Source: Neobacillus cucumis
GTDB taxonomy: Bacteria > Bacillota > Bacilli > Bacillales_B > DSM-18226
Assembly: GCF_016107705.1 (NCBI RefSeq)
Contig: NZ_JAEHGC010000012.1
Coordinates: 103,025-167,024, forward strand
Length of the DNA: 64,000 nt
Direction: 5' to 3'
Positions 42,793 through 51,757 of the stretch are shown here, piece after piece. The stretch's first letter is position 1, and the number at the start of each line of letters is the position of its first letter. The notes under the pieces were generated by a model. It did no database searches and was not told the origin of the DNA. It saw only the letters and a list, made by a program, of their open reading frames with translations. Both the position numbers and the translations under genes were made by a program.

Positions 42793-44232
42793 ATGACAGG
42801 AAAAGAAAGTCTTCTTTTGCAAAAGGCTTATGAAGAAGTAAAAAAATATCAGGATATTGTGCGGGATGATCCCTATCGATTAGCATATCACCTGATGCCT
42901 CCGGTTGGTTTGTTAAACGATCCTAATGGCCTGATTCAATATAAGGGTGTTTATCATGTTTTTTATCAGTGGAACCCATTTGGCACCGTACATGGTGCAA
43001 AATTTTGGGGTCATTATTCCTCGGAGGATATGGTCCATTGGCAAGCGGAACCGATTGCTCTGGCACCATCTGAGTGGTATGACCAAAATGGCTGTTATTC
43101 CGGAAGTGCCGTTGAATGGAAAGGAAAGCTTTATCTCTTTTATACAGGAAATGTGAAGCGGGAAAATGGGGAACGTGAAACGTACCAATGCTTAGCTGTT
43201 TCCGAGGATGGAATTCACTTTGAAAAACACGGGCCAATCCTACAGCTCCCGGAAGGCTATACCCCTCATTTTAGAGATCCAAAGGTTTGGAAAGAGAATA
43301 ATCGCTGGTATATGATTTTAGGTGCTCAGACTTTGGAGCTAAAGGGAACAGTACTTTTGTTTACTTCTGATGATTTGTATAATTGGCAGGCAGCAGGGAA
43401 AATTGCAGGAGCAGGAATGAATGGTTTAGAGGACTTTGGTTACATGTGGGAATGCCCGGATCTCTTTAAATTAGGAGGAAAAGATATTTTAATGGTATCC
43501 CCGCAAGGGTTACAACCTAGCAGATATTGTTATCATAATTTATTTCAATCAGGATATTTTGTAGGGAAATTAGATTATGAAAACATGCAATTTAACCATG
43601 AATCCTTTACAGAACTTGATCGTGGTTTTGATTTCTATGCACCACAAACGTTTACTGATGACTCTGGAAGAACGATTCTTTATGGTTGGATGGGAATAAC
43701 AGATGAGATGGAGCCGTATCATCCGACTTTAGCCAATCATTGGGTTCACGCTTTAACCATGCCGAGAGAGCTAAAGTATAAAGAAGGAAAAATTTATCAA
43801 AACCCTATTGAAGAATTAAAAAGGATTCGAAATGATGAGGTTATCATTCAGAACGTGAATATCAAGGAACAACGGATGACGTTTGAGGAAGTAACGGGTA
43901 AAGCCGTAGAATTGGTTATGGAAGCATTGAAAGTAGAGGAAGGAAAACTCCAAATTTCGTTTCGAAGTGAAGCATCTTTAATCTATGATTCTGATAAAAA
44001 GGAAATTAGTTTGCAAAGAAGAAATTTAAAAAATGGTTTACAAGAAAAAAGGACATGCTTAATATCTTCTCTTACTGCGCTTCATATCTTTATGGATCAT
44101 TCTTCCTTAGAAATTTTCGTCAATGATGGTGAAGAAGTATTTACAGCTCGCTATTTTCCCAATCCTTTAGATGAAACGATTGTATTTCAGGGGAATGCAT
44201 GTTTTAATCTAAAAAAATGGAATCTTGGATAA
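42793..44232 (+). CDS. scrB: sucrose-6-phosphate hydrolase
   Basis: 479-residue GH32 enzyme. The nucleophile motif is LLNDPNGLIQ, the stabiliser FRDPKVW and the acid/base WECPDLF; a C-terminal beta-sandwich follows. It splits sucrose-6-phosphate to glucose-6-phosphate and fructose. Starts 69 nt after scrA, with AGGATGG upstream of the ATG, and is followed by fructokinase. Confidence 0.92.
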   Translation: MTGKESLLLQKAYEEVKKYQDIVRDDPYRLAYHLMPPVGLLNDPNGLIQYKGVYHVFYQWNPFGTVHGAKFWGHYSSEDMVHWQAEPIALAPSEWYDQNGCYSGSAVEWKGKLYLFYTGNVKRENGERETYQCLAVSEDGIHFEKHGPILQLPEGYTPHFRDPKVWKENNRWYMILGAQTLELKGTVLLFTSDDLYNWQAAGKIAGAGMNGLEDFGYMWECPDLFKLGGKDILMVSPQGLQPSRYCYHNLFQSGYFVGKLDYENMQFNHESFTELDRGFDFYAPQTFTDDSGRTILYGWMGITDEMEPYHPTLANHWVHALTMPRELKYKEGKIYQNPIEELKRIRNDEVIIQNVNIKEQRMTFEEVTGKAVELVMEALKVEEGKLQISFRSEASLIYDSDKKEISLQRRNLKNGLQEKRTCLISSLTALHIFMDHSSLEIFVNDGEEVFTARYFPNPLDETIVFQGNACFNLKKWNLG

Positions 44233-44267
44233 TTGAAAACGAATTAATATGGTGATTGAGGTGTAAT

Positions 44268-45206
44268 ATGAACGGTGTTTTATGTTTAGGGGAGGCCCTT
44301 ATTGATTTTATTCCATTGGATTCAGATAATTTAACGTACCAAAAGGCTCCTGGCGGGGCCCCGGCAAATGTCGCAGTAGGAGTCGCAAAGCTTGGAGGAT
44401 CTGCTACTTTCCTTGGAAAGGTCGGCAATGATGTATTAGGTCATTTTCTATATGATACATTACAAGGGTACGGGGTTAATACCCAGCCCATGATATTTAT
44501 TGATGAAGCTAGAACAGGCGTCACGTTTGTTACATTAGAATCATCCGGAGAGCGCCACTTTAGCTTTTATATTAACCCAAGTGCAGATCGTTTTTTACAA
44601 AAGGAGGAAATATCGTCAACTTTATTTAATAAGCATAAGATTTTCCATTTTGGCTCCATCTCATTGATTAGTGATCCCGCAAAATCAGCAACGATTCATG
44701 CATTGGAAATGGCAAAGGAAAGGGGATTGGTTATTTCCTATGACCCTAATCTTCGCTTAGGCTTGTGGGATTCCGAAGATCGGGCGAAAAAGACCATCTT
44801 GGAAACACTTTCTTATGCGGATATTTTAAAAGTTTCAGATGAAGAGCTTTCCTTTTTAACAGGCTGTACAGATTTAGAAGAAGGAGTGGCGCAAATACCT
44901 GACAACCTTCTGACTTTGGTTACTTTAGGTGGAGAAGGTTGTATCTATCGCTTTAAGGGTCAGATGGGGAGAGTCCCTGGGTTGAAATGTTCGGTTGTCG
45001 ATACTACTGGTGCAGGGGATGCATTTGTATCAGGAATTCTTTATTCAATTAATGAAACCGAGAAGGCACTTGATGAGCTTTCAGAGTCAGAAATAGTGGA
45101 GATGATTCAGTTTGCAAATATTTCCGGTGGATTAGCTACAACCAAAAAAGGTGCCATGTCTGGTCTGCCAACATTGCAAGAAATACAAACACTATTAAAA
45201 AAATAA
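44268..45206 (+). CDS. scrK: fructokinase (PfkB family)
   Basis: 312 residues. CLGEALIDFIP, the sugar-site GGAPANVAVGVAKLGG, and the ATP/anion-hole motif DTTGAGDAFVSG are diagnostic. It phosphorylates the fructose released by ScrB. ATG at 44268 follows GAGGTG; the TTG at 44256 would overlap the RBS. Last gene of the sucrose operon. Confidence 0.9.
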   Translation: MNGVLCLGEALIDFIPLDSDNLTYQKAPGGAPANVAVGVAKLGGSATFLGKVGNDVLGHFLYDTLQGYGVNTQPMIFIDEARTGVTFVTLESSGERHFSFYINPSADRFLQKEEISSTLFNKHKIFHFGSISLISDPAKSATIHALEMAKERGLVISYDPNLRLGLWDSEDRAKKTILETLSYADILKVSDEELSFLTGCTDLEEGVAQIPDNLLTLVTLGGEGCIYRFKGQMGRVPGLKCSVVDTTGAGDAFVSGILYSINETEKALDELSESEIVEMIQFANISGGLATTKKGAMSGLPTLQEIQTLLKK

Positions 45207-45305
45207 GGATAATTGAATTAAAAGGATATCTTTTTAAATTATAACTCTTAAAAAATAGAGGTAATGGCTGCAAGATTTTTTTTTTAAATCCCTAATTAAT
45301 AACTA

Positions 45306-45337
45306 AACCCACTCCTTAAAAATGAGTGGGTTCTTTA
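45306..45337 (+). terminator. terminator of sucrose operon
   Basis: AACCCACTC (45306-45314) pairs with GAGTGGGTT (45324-45332), followed by CTTT. Confidence 0.82.
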
Positions 45338-45364
45338 GCGTCATATCATACCAAAAACGATTCC

Positions 45365-45508
45365 TTAATTTTCTCCTCTATAGGCATCTAGGAATAGTTG
45401 TCCAAGATTACCTTTTCCTTTGAAACCTAAATCACGCAGGCCATTATCGATCACTGTTAATACAGATAGAACTTTATCAACGAAAGCATTTTCACCTTTA
45501 TGTCCACT
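45365..45508 (-). pseudogene. gene fragment of unknown family
   Basis: A 48-codon open minus-strand stretch ends in a stop at 45365 and is closed upstream by an in-frame stop at 45509. The translation includes NAFVDKVLSVLTVIDNGLR and DLGFKGKGNLGQLFLDAYRG and looks like the conserved C-terminus of a real protein. No start or RBS. I do not recognise the parent. Confidence 0.5.
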
Positions 45509-45686
45509 TTAGAGGGAGAATATCAAACTCTGTTCTCGAAACGGCTTTTTTTAGGAATTGTAATAAGCTAAAAATTTGTACAGACTCTTTAGGTATAAAC
45601 TGGTCATAGTCTGTAGGGATAAATAAACAATTGGAATGATTATTTTCTACGAGGAGAGAAAAGTCGGTAAATAACAAAGAGGCCAT
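45498..45686 (-). CDS. small hypothetical protein
   Basis: 62 residues from an ATG at 45686 with AAGGGTG upstream (MASLLFTDFSLLVENNHSN...). It lies 25 nt behind the next gene upstream on the same strand and could be co-transcribed. No known domain. It may be a remnant, since the adjacent 45365-45508 segment is clearly broken. Confidence 0.35.
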   Translation of the reverse strand: MASLLFTDFSLLVENNHSNCLFIPTDYDQFIPKESVQIFSLLQFLKKAVSRTEFDILPLKWT

Positions 45687-45711
45687 AACACCCTTATATC
45701 CCCTAAAATGA

Positions 45712-46203
45712 TTAGCATAAAACAATGATTTTAAAGGGAGTAGTTTGGGCAGGAATGCTTAGAGTGGTGGGACCATATACAACAAGTAAATTTCGGTTTG
45801 CAGGACTCAATGTGAAGAGTTGATCGTTTTGTAATAATATCGGCGTATAACTAGATATATTTAATTGTAACTGGGCATCACTACTTACCAGCTGGCTATC
45901 AAAATAGTCAACCTTTACATTTTGATAAGGGTTATCTTTTACGATAATGAGAGCCTGATATTGTGGTGGATAAATTAGAAGGACGGGTAGATTGACATCA
46001 TAAAAACCAGTTACATGATCTCCAACTGAAACCATAACACGGTCCAAAAAATAGGTTGTTGGACTAATAACGAAATTTACTATTGAACCATCTCCTCTTA
46101 ATAAGGACATTAGCTTAAAACACCCTTTTAAATCCTCCTCTGAATTTACTAAATAATCTTGTATCATGGTAACAGTACCAGCGAAAGAACTGAATTTTTT
46201 CAC
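45712..46203 (-). CDS. hypothetical beta-rich protein
   Basis: 163 residues, GTG start with AAAGGAGAGG upstream. The sequence is beta-rich without a signal peptide or membrane helix: NFVISPTTYFLDRVMVSVGD, FYDVNLPVLLIYPPQYQALI, YGPTTLSIPAQTTPFKIIVL. The PPQYQAL and IPAQTTP stretches look conserved, as in uncharacterised Bacillus proteins of about this size. Function unknown. Confidence 0.6.
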   Translation of the reverse strand: MKKFSSFAGTVTMIQDYLVNSEEDLKGCFKLMSLLRGDGSIVNFVISPTTYFLDRVMVSVGDHVTGFYDVNLPVLLIYPPQYQALIIVKDNPYQNVKVDYFDSQLVSSDAQLQLNISSYTPILLQNDQLFTLSPANRNLLVVYGPTTLSIPAQTTPFKIIVLC

Positions 46204-46271
46204 CTTTTCCTCTCCTTTATGATGAATAATAAACGAAATTCAATCCTCCAAAAACCTCGAGAGCGGGAGCT

Positions 46272-46358
46272 ATGCAATATTTTCATGAAAATTCAGCTGG
46301 CCTTATAAATTTTATGATGCTGGTGATTGGATATTACTTATTAAATAAAGAGCAATAA
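46272..46358 (+). CDS. candidate 28-residue membrane peptide
   Basis: ATG at 46272 opens 28 codons: MQYFHENSAG followed by a hydrophobic LINFMMLVIGYYLL stretch and NKEQ. GGGAG lies only 2 nt before the ATG, so initiation is doubtful. The composition (one short membrane helix with polar ends) is that of real small membrane proteins. Confidence 0.3.
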   Translation: MQYFHENSAGLINFMMLVIGYYLLNKEQ

Positions 46359-46382
46359 TTCTTTTAGAACTTCAGAAAATCA

Positions 46383-46400
46383 TCATGGTGATCACCATGA
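46383..46400. promoter_or_regulatory. 18-bp perfect palindrome next to the RBS
   Basis: TCATGGTGATCACCATGA, immediately upstream of the AAGGAG used by the gene at 46414. It could be an operator or an mRNA hairpin that limits ribosome access. Confidence 0.45.
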
Positions 46401-46413
46401 TAAGGAGTAGGTT

Positions 46414-47133
46414 ATGTATAACGATTATTCTAGGACAACTATGAATCAGCCAAGTATTGTTTCGTTTGCACGTGGTGATGTAACCGGAGATCGAGTCCCT
46501 GATAATGTCTATTTAACCGGAATAAAGACTGTAGCTAGTCCATTTATTCAAAATATTACCCTGCATGTTCAAGATGGCAGAACTGGAAAGGCAAAAAGTG
46601 TTCCCCTTCGTGAAAGTGCAGGCTACAATCCTACTATATTCTTGGGGGATTTTACTGGGAATAGAGTGGATGATATTTTAATAAGTACTGCTACAGGCGG
46701 CAGTGGCGGAATTATGTACCATACTATTTATTCCTTTGTGGAAAATACAGAACAATTACTATTTGATATCAATATATATAATGAGCAATATCAATATGAG
46801 GTTACTTATCAAGATAATTACAAAGTGGAAGTTGTCAGCAAGATTAATAATAAAAAGTATATAATAGATATTTCAACAAAAGGTGCTGAGTATTTAAATG
46901 AGATATATGATGGAAAAGGCAAACTAAAAAGGCCTATTTCCGGTTTTGTAAATCCTCTAAGCGGCTTATATCCTGTAGATTTTGATTCAAATAAAGTGTA
47001 TGAGCTATTGGCGTATCAAAAAATTGCCGGAAGATACAATGCAGATTCTTTAGGATATGTCTTGAACACCTTAGGATGGTTAGATAATAGGTTTGTATTG
47101 CAAAATCAGAATGTAGCTATTTTCGGATATTAG
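46414..47133 (+). CDS. VCBS/FG-GAP-type repeat protein
   Basis: 239 residues. Two calcium-binding-like repeats are clear: FARGDVTGDRVPDNVYLTG (about residues 15-33) and FLGDFTGNRVDDILISTATG (about 70-90); a third possible one is PVDFDSNKVYELLAY. No signal peptide is seen. Similar Bacillus proteins of about 240 residues are annotated only as VCBS-repeat or hypothetical. AAGGAG precedes the ATG. Confidence 0.7.
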   Translation: MYNDYSRTTMNQPSIVSFARGDVTGDRVPDNVYLTGIKTVASPFIQNITLHVQDGRTGKAKSVPLRESAGYNPTIFLGDFTGNRVDDILISTATGGSGGIMYHTIYSFVENTEQLLFDINIYNEQYQYEVTYQDNYKVEVVSKINNKKYIIDISTKGAEYLNEIYDGKGKLKRPISGFVNPLSGLYPVDFDSNKVYELLAYQKIAGRYNADSLGYVLNTLGWLDNRFVLQNQNVAIFGY

Positions 47134-47205
47134 GATAGCATAGCAAGGCATATATTTCAGCGAGATGAGCTTTTTAATTAGCAATAATACAAAAAATTAT
47201 TATCT

Positions 47206-47374
47206 AAACCTTATTTAGATAAAACATGGTGAACCGTACCATAAATAAAGGCAGTTTATAATAAGAAGGCACTGATTAAGTGCCTTCTTAATATTATAAT
47301 CGGTAAATGAGCTTTTTGTTTTCAAGTTAACGATAAGAAGAATGTACGTTGGTGGAGGAAGTGACTATGTTAGT
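47206..47374 (+). repeat. long form of the dispersed repeat, copy 6
   Basis: AAACCTTATTTAGATAAAAC, GGTGAACCGTACCATAAATA, AAGGCAGTTTAT, then a perfect 12-bp terminator-type hairpin (TAAGAAGGCACT 47262-47273 / AGTGCCTTCTTA 47279-47290), then AACGATAAGAAGAATGTACG. Same three blocks as 15059-15213. Confidence 0.72.
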
Positions 47375-47393
47375 TGTGACATACAATCTTAGA

Positions 47394-47852
47394 TCATGAT
47401 CTGTATGAAAAAAGGTGGAATGTTCCCCAGTTTTCTTGTCTAGCAAACTGAGGATAGACGGACATAAAGTGAATGATGATTGTCGCTTGATCTAGATTAG
47501 GGTATGCGTTGAAAAAAAATCTATCACCGTATCGAATAGCTGTTAAGGCAAGCGGTAATTCACGTCTAAATATTTCATTGCGTTTTGCCGATTGATTTTG
47601 GTTATATTGTCCTTGATCAATATGCAAATAAACACAATAATACAAGGAACCGCCAATTTGTTTCCATTCACCTAATACTTCATCTCTCATAGGATTGATT
47701 TTATCCCAGGCATAATGAATTCCTATAGTTAAAAACAGATCTCCAGTTAAATCAGAGTGAGTTAGCGTGTAGTTCCTTGGAATAACAGGACCCGTAGCAG
47801 TGATCCCATCCGTGTATTCTACAGATAGTTTTTCAGGATTGAAATTGTTCAA
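47394..47852 (-). CDS. staygreen-family protein
   Basis: 152 residues. FNPEKLSVEYTDGITATGPV, PRNYTLTHSDLTGDLFLTIG, KINPMRDEVLGEW, NEIFRRELPLALTAIRYGDR and HFMSVYPQFARQENWGTF match the bacterial staygreen (SGR-like) family. The plant homologues are magnesium dechelatases of chlorophyll; what bacterial ones do in a non-phototroph is not settled. TTG at 47852 with GGAG upstream gives the family's normal N-terminus. Confidence 0.85.
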   Translation of the reverse strand: MNNFNPEKLSVEYTDGITATGPVIPRNYTLTHSDLTGDLFLTIGIHYAWDKINPMRDEVLGEWKQIGGSLYYCVYLHIDQGQYNQNQSAKRNEIFRRELPLALTAIRYGDRFFFNAYPNLDQATIIIHFMSVYPQFARQENWGTFHLFSYRS

Positions 47853-47965
47853 TGCAATCAACTCCAATCGTTTTTTTACTATTATGCTGATTTTCACTTA
47901 TTGATTCATACTATAAGCCACAACATCACATCCAATAAAACAAGAAAAATAGGGACAACTGTTTT

Positions 47966-49192
47966 TCAACTCTTGTTATGCAAAGGGCGTTCTTGCAAGT
48001 ATAGAGCTATATCCGGAGATTCCCCTTCAACAATTTCCTTTACAATAATCTTCGACAGCAATTGGCTGTAAACCGTCCCGTTATCACCAAAGGCAAACAG
48101 GAAATAGCTATTTGGAAATTCTCTATACTTACCGATAATCGGAATGCCGTCCAACGTTCCTCCATAAAATGCAGCTAAGTAATATTCCGGCTGTACTTGA
48201 ATGGAGGGGAACATTTTATTAAATTCTTCAATGAGTTTTTTCTTTTTGTGAATCAGTTTACTATCGCGATCCTCATGATACGTAGTATTATCATCAAGTC
48301 CGCCTATGATAATCCGGTTATCCCTGGTTGTCCGCATAAATAAATAAGGACGGGCGGTTTCCCAGATGAGAGTCCTATTATACCAAGGGGAGAAATTATC
48401 AACTGGATTGGTTGTTACTGTATATGTACTTACAAAAGATGCTTTTTTTTCTTTTTTCATTTCAATTCCTTCATAACCTGCTGCAAAAATAATATATCGC
48501 GCTTGTATAGACTTGCCATTCTTTGTTGAAATAATCATTTTTCCTCGTTCTTCATCAAAATGATGCCCATTCATTTCCGTATGTTCATATATATGAACCC
48601 CTTTACTCGCAGCATGCTCCAATAGTGCATGGGTAAATCGGAAGGGATTGATTTCTGCATCATTGTATGAATAAATAGCAGCATCCCTGCTAAAAGGATA
48701 TTTTGCTTCAATATCTTCCTTTGTTAAAAAAGTAAGTTCACAGTTATGCTGCTTTAAAAATTCATATTCTTTTTTTAAACTTTCAACGTCTTCTGCACAG
48801 CTTGCGGAATAGAGGGTGTCTCTTCGATTGAACTCACAATCTATGGAGACGCTCTTTGAGGCTTTCTCAATTTCATTAATTGCTTCTTTTAGTAATTGTA
48901 AATGTCTTTCGATGTAATCGATGCCAAAGGTGTGGATCAAATCGGTAAACATTTTTTCACCAGAATATTGAAGGAGGGCTGTATTCGTACAAGTACTGCC
49001 GCTGCCAATTGTTGATTTTTCAATTACAGCCACATCTAAATTCGTTTCAGCGAGATAATATGCACACTGAGCTCCTGAGCTCCCTCCACCAATGACTAAA
49101 ACATCACAAGATAGGTCTTCTTCCAATGCTGGGTAGGATGGAGCATCGGGAAAAGTAGTAGGCCAATAATAGGTTCCAGATTGTAAATTCAT
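47966..49192 (-). CDS. FAD-dependent oxidoreductase (DAO family)
   Basis: 408 residues. The dinucleotide-binding GGGSSGAQCAYYLAE (about residues 35-49) is preceded by CDVLVIG; the later IIIGGLDDNT and YGGTLDGIPIIGKY and the FAFGDNGTVYSQLLS end are DAO features. Probably oxidises an amine or amino acid. Related Bacillus proteins carry a C-terminal Rieske domain, which is absent here. GGGGGATA precedes the ATG. Confidence 0.85.
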   Translation of the reverse strand: MNLQSGTYYWPTTFPDAPSYPALEEDLSCDVLVIGGGSSGAQCAYYLAETNLDVAVIEKSTIGSGSTCTNTALLQYSGEKMFTDLIHTFGIDYIERHLQLLKEAINEIEKASKSVSIDCEFNRRDTLYSASCAEDVESLKKEYEFLKQHNCELTFLTKEDIEAKYPFSRDAAIYSYNDAEINPFRFTHALLEHAASKGVHIYEHTEMNGHHFDEERGKMIISTKNGKSIQARYIIFAAGYEGIEMKKEKKASFVSTYTVTTNPVDNFSPWYNRTLIWETARPYLFMRTTRDNRIIIGGLDDNTTYHEDRDSKLIHKKKKLIEEFNKMFPSIQVQPEYYLAAFYGGTLDGIPIIGKYREFPNSYFLFAFGDNGTVYSQLLSKIIVKEIVEGESPDIALYLQERPLHNKS

Positions 49193-49368
49193 TTATATCC
49201 CCCAGTTTAAAAAGTATAATGTTACTATTTCCATCCTCATTTTGTGTATACAGAAGTTTCTACCCAGATTGGACACGAAAAAATAATAAATAATTGTAAA
49301 GGGATGAACGGAACTGTAGGAAATTCAAGATAGAAACGGTAAGGTGAAGCTGTTATTCTAAGGAATAA

Positions 49369-49424
49369 AAAAACCTCATTTAGATGCTTTATGGTGAATC
49401 GTTTCAAAAGTAAATGAGGTTTTT
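49369..49424. repeat. dispersed hairpin-type repeat, copy 7
   Basis: AAACCTCATTTA (49371-49382) and TAAATGAGGTTT (49411-49422) are perfect arms, extended by A/T pairs, with TATGGTGAATCGTTTCAAAA in the loop. This copy shows best that the family forms a hairpin with a T-tail and can act as a terminator. Confidence 0.8.
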
Positions 49425-49473
49425 GCGAAGAAAGGAATAGCACCCTTTCATATGATGAAAGGGTGCTGCTATG

Positions 49474-49941
49474 TTAATATTCTCCTTTAATGACAAAATA
49501 CGAGCCTCGAATGGTTCCAGCCAATTTAGACTTCTGCCTGGCAAACTTAAATTTCCCTTCGAGCTCCTTAGGTACCTCCATACCCTCAGAAAGCTTAAAA
49601 CCAACGGCCCGTTTCGGCTTAGGGCCATCAAGCGAATACAGGACATTGACCGAAAGACCATCCTCATAAAAGACGTAAGTCCAATCGATATTTTTCACTT
49701 GAAAACGAGACGTCTCTAAAGGTTTAGCCGCAAACTCAAGATCACGTTCTTCCTTCAAGATTCGGTTCACATAATCAAGGGTTTCCTGGCTTTCGCTAGC
49801 GGGTACAACCGTAAATTCATGCTTGTATTTGTTCATAAAATAACGAGCTTCATTCGCGCGTAAACCAGCAAGCGCATCTGCTACTGGCGAAGCCTCTAAA
49901 CCAACCGTAGAAACCTGTTTAAAATCAACCATATAGGACAT
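49474..49941 (-). CDS. hypothetical protein in operon with effector-binding protein
   Basis: 155 residues, ATG at 49941 with GGAGG 6 nt upstream (an ATG at 49947 touches the RBS). It has a helical middle (LRANEARYFMNKYKHEF) and a long predicted beta C-terminal half (DWTYVFYEDGLSVNVLYSLD, KLAGTIRGSYFVIKGEY). I do not recognise the family. It follows the effector-binding gene by 21 nt and is probably translated from the same mRNA. Confidence 0.6.
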   Translation of the reverse strand: MSYMVDFKQVSTVGLEASPVADALAGLRANEARYFMNKYKHEFTVVPASESQETLDYVNRILKEERDLEFAAKPLETSRFQVKNIDWTYVFYEDGLSVNVLYSLDGPKPKRAVGFKLSEGMEVPKELEGKFKFARQKSKLAGTIRGSYFVIKGEY

Positions 49942-49962
49942 TTCCATCCTCCTATTCCTTCG

Positions 49963-50442
49963 TTACTTCCTCACAACAGGAATCCACATTTCACCAAATA
50001 GGACGCCGTTTCGTTCTCCCATCTGAACCGCTGCATTGGGTCCGCCAACATAGGCAAAATCCTTTGCTTCTGGCAAAACTTGACCAAATGCAATGCCTGT
50101 AAGCATATTACTCAGCTCTTCATCTGTCTTTGCTTCACCTTGCACTACAAGGTATTCCCCTTTGGGAAATTGGATCATTCTGTCTGCTTCCGGTAACGAT
50201 TGATCTGTCATGACGCCAGCATAATGCATCATCTTGCTATTCACTGCTTCGTTCACGACAAAAATATAGTCATTTGCAGCTATGGACTTTAAAGTATCAA
50301 GCGTTCCATCTTGTTTGATGGATTGCCAAAAGTCTGACTTTTCTTTGTTTATACCAGCATAGTCGGTGTAATGACTCTTAAGCTCAGTACCAATACCTAG
50401 AACAGTAAAGCTATCTTTTTCAACCAGTTTATACTCTGCCAT
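49963..50442 (-). CDS. GyrI-like/effector-binding-domain protein (YobU-like)
   Basis: 159 residues resembling small effector-binding (AraC-E_bind/GyrI-like) proteins: KDSFTVLGIGTELKSHYTDY at the start, FVVNEAVNSKMMHYAGV in the middle and FPKGEYLVVQGEAKTDEELS. Divergent from a YobV-like regulator, just as yobU and yobV are neighbours in B. subtilis. It may sequester or sense the same ligand. The start at 50442 (MAEYK) is uncertain; 50454 is possible. Confidence 0.7.
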   Translation of the reverse strand: MAEYKLVEKDSFTVLGIGTELKSHYTDYAGINKEKSDFWQSIKQDGTLDTLKSIAANDYIFVVNEAVNSKMMHYAGVMTDQSLPEADRMIQFPKGEYLVVQGEAKTDEELSNMLTGIAFGQVLPEAKDFAYVGGPNAAVQMGERNGVLFGEMWIPVVRK

Positions 50443-50499
50443 ATTCAATCCCATCCTCTTTTTTTATTGGCTTGTTAAAGAACAATGTTGATTTTTAAA

Positions 50500-50650
50500 C
50501 AGTGTTGATTGAAGCGGAAGGTGCGAGACTCCTGCGGGAGCAGCGGGACAGGTGAGACCCCACAGGCGCTTTCAGCGCCGAGGAGGCTTACCGCCCGCCC
50601 CGCGGAAAGCGAGCAGCCTGGAGCGGAAATCAACAACTACGTTTAACACA
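50500..50650. repeat. GC-rich dispersed Bacillaceae repeat
   Basis: About 130 bp far richer in GC than its surroundings, with CTCCTGCGGGAG, GGCGCTTTCAGCGCC and CCGCCCGCCCCGCGG palindromes and related ends (GTTGATTGAAGCGGAAG, GAGCGGAAATCAAC). I recall very similar elements scattered in many Bacillus genomes. It lies in the divergent promoter region of the yobU/yobV-like genes. Confidence 0.8.
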
Positions 50651-50750
50651 GCCTTCAAATGAATCAAATGACTTGTTTTTTCACTTGATGAGTTTATAAT
50701 AACCTTAAATCATGTCAAAAAGTGATACTGTTTAGGAGGTGCGCAGCTGA

Positions 50751-51713
50751 ATGAAAAAAGTTGAGCGGATAAATATCATCATGAGATATATCAACAACCG
50801 TGCCCACTTTACCATTACTGAAATCATGCAAGAATTTAACATCTCTCGTTCGACAGCGATTAGAGATATCAGAGAAATTGAAGCCATGGGGATGCCACTT
50901 GTCGCGGAAGTTGGGCGGGATGGGGGATATTTTGTCATGAACAACTCTGTCCTGCCTACTGTTCGCTTTACCGATAACGAGGTCAAAGCTCTTTTTATTG
51001 CGTTTATGGCCACAAGAAATCAACAACTTCCTTATCTAAAGAGTCGTCAGTCTTTAGCTGAGAAATTACTGGGCCTAATCTCAGAAAACCAGCAAGATGA
51101 CCTTGTTCATTTAAATCAAATCTTGCTTTTTGAAGGGACCAACCCCAATAATCCCGACCTGCTTGAGTTGACAGATCTCCCTCATCCTATGTTAGAAAAA
51201 CTCATTCAACTTCTTCTTTTGGATCGCTCCTTATTGATTACCATCAAAGAAGAGAAGATCATAAAATCTTATCCCATTTATCTCTTAAACCTCTATCGTG
51301 AAAAAAGTCTATGGTTAATAGAAGCTTTTGACTTAAAGGGTGAACAGAAGCAGGTTTTTCCTGTAGACAATCTCACCGATGTCGCGCCATATCCTGTGAA
51401 AAAAAGAGTAAGTAAGAAAAAGATTTTAGAGAAACTAAGTAAGAAGGAAGAAGCAGTGAACCTTGTCCTCGAACTTGGTCCAAAGGCGATTGCCCAGTTC
51501 AAAAAATACCATCCGTTAAAAGTTTCAATTTCCTATACGAATCCTTACCAATCCACGGCCATTCTAAAGACTTTTATTAATGTTCATCATTCAGAGGAAT
51601 TGACCGAAATGACGAATTGGCTGCTTTTTTTAGGCACGGATATCAAGGTCAGGGAAGTGCCAGAAGAAGTCTCTAAAGGATTACAAGAGAGAATATCCCT
51701 ATACTGTCCATAG
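50751..51713 (+). CDS. yobV: YafY/WYL-type transcriptional regulator (YobV-like)
   Basis: 320 residues. An HTH_11 domain starts the protein (FTITEIMQEFNISRSTAIRDIREIEAMGMPL), followed by the linker GGYFVMNNSVLPTVRFTDNEV and a WYL-like domain (IYLLNLYREKSLWLIEAFDL). It probably represses or activates the divergent effector-binding operon in response to a small molecule or nucleic acid. AGGAGG lies 11 nt before the ATG. Confidence 0.85.
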   Translation: MKKVERINIIMRYINNRAHFTITEIMQEFNISRSTAIRDIREIEAMGMPLVAEVGRDGGYFVMNNSVLPTVRFTDNEVKALFIAFMATRNQQLPYLKSRQSLAEKLLGLISENQQDDLVHLNQILLFEGTNPNNPDLLELTDLPHPMLEKLIQLLLLDRSLLITIKEEKIIKSYPIYLLNLYREKSLWLIEAFDLKGEQKQVFPVDNLTDVAPYPVKKRVSKKKILEKLSKKEEAVNLVLELGPKAIAQFKKYHPLKVSISYTNPYQSTAILKTFINVHHSEELTEMTNWLLFLGTDIKVREVPEEVSKGLQERISLYCP

Positions 51714-51757
51714 TTAGTGCAATTAAACATCAGTTAGATACGTCAAAGTGAAAGGTA

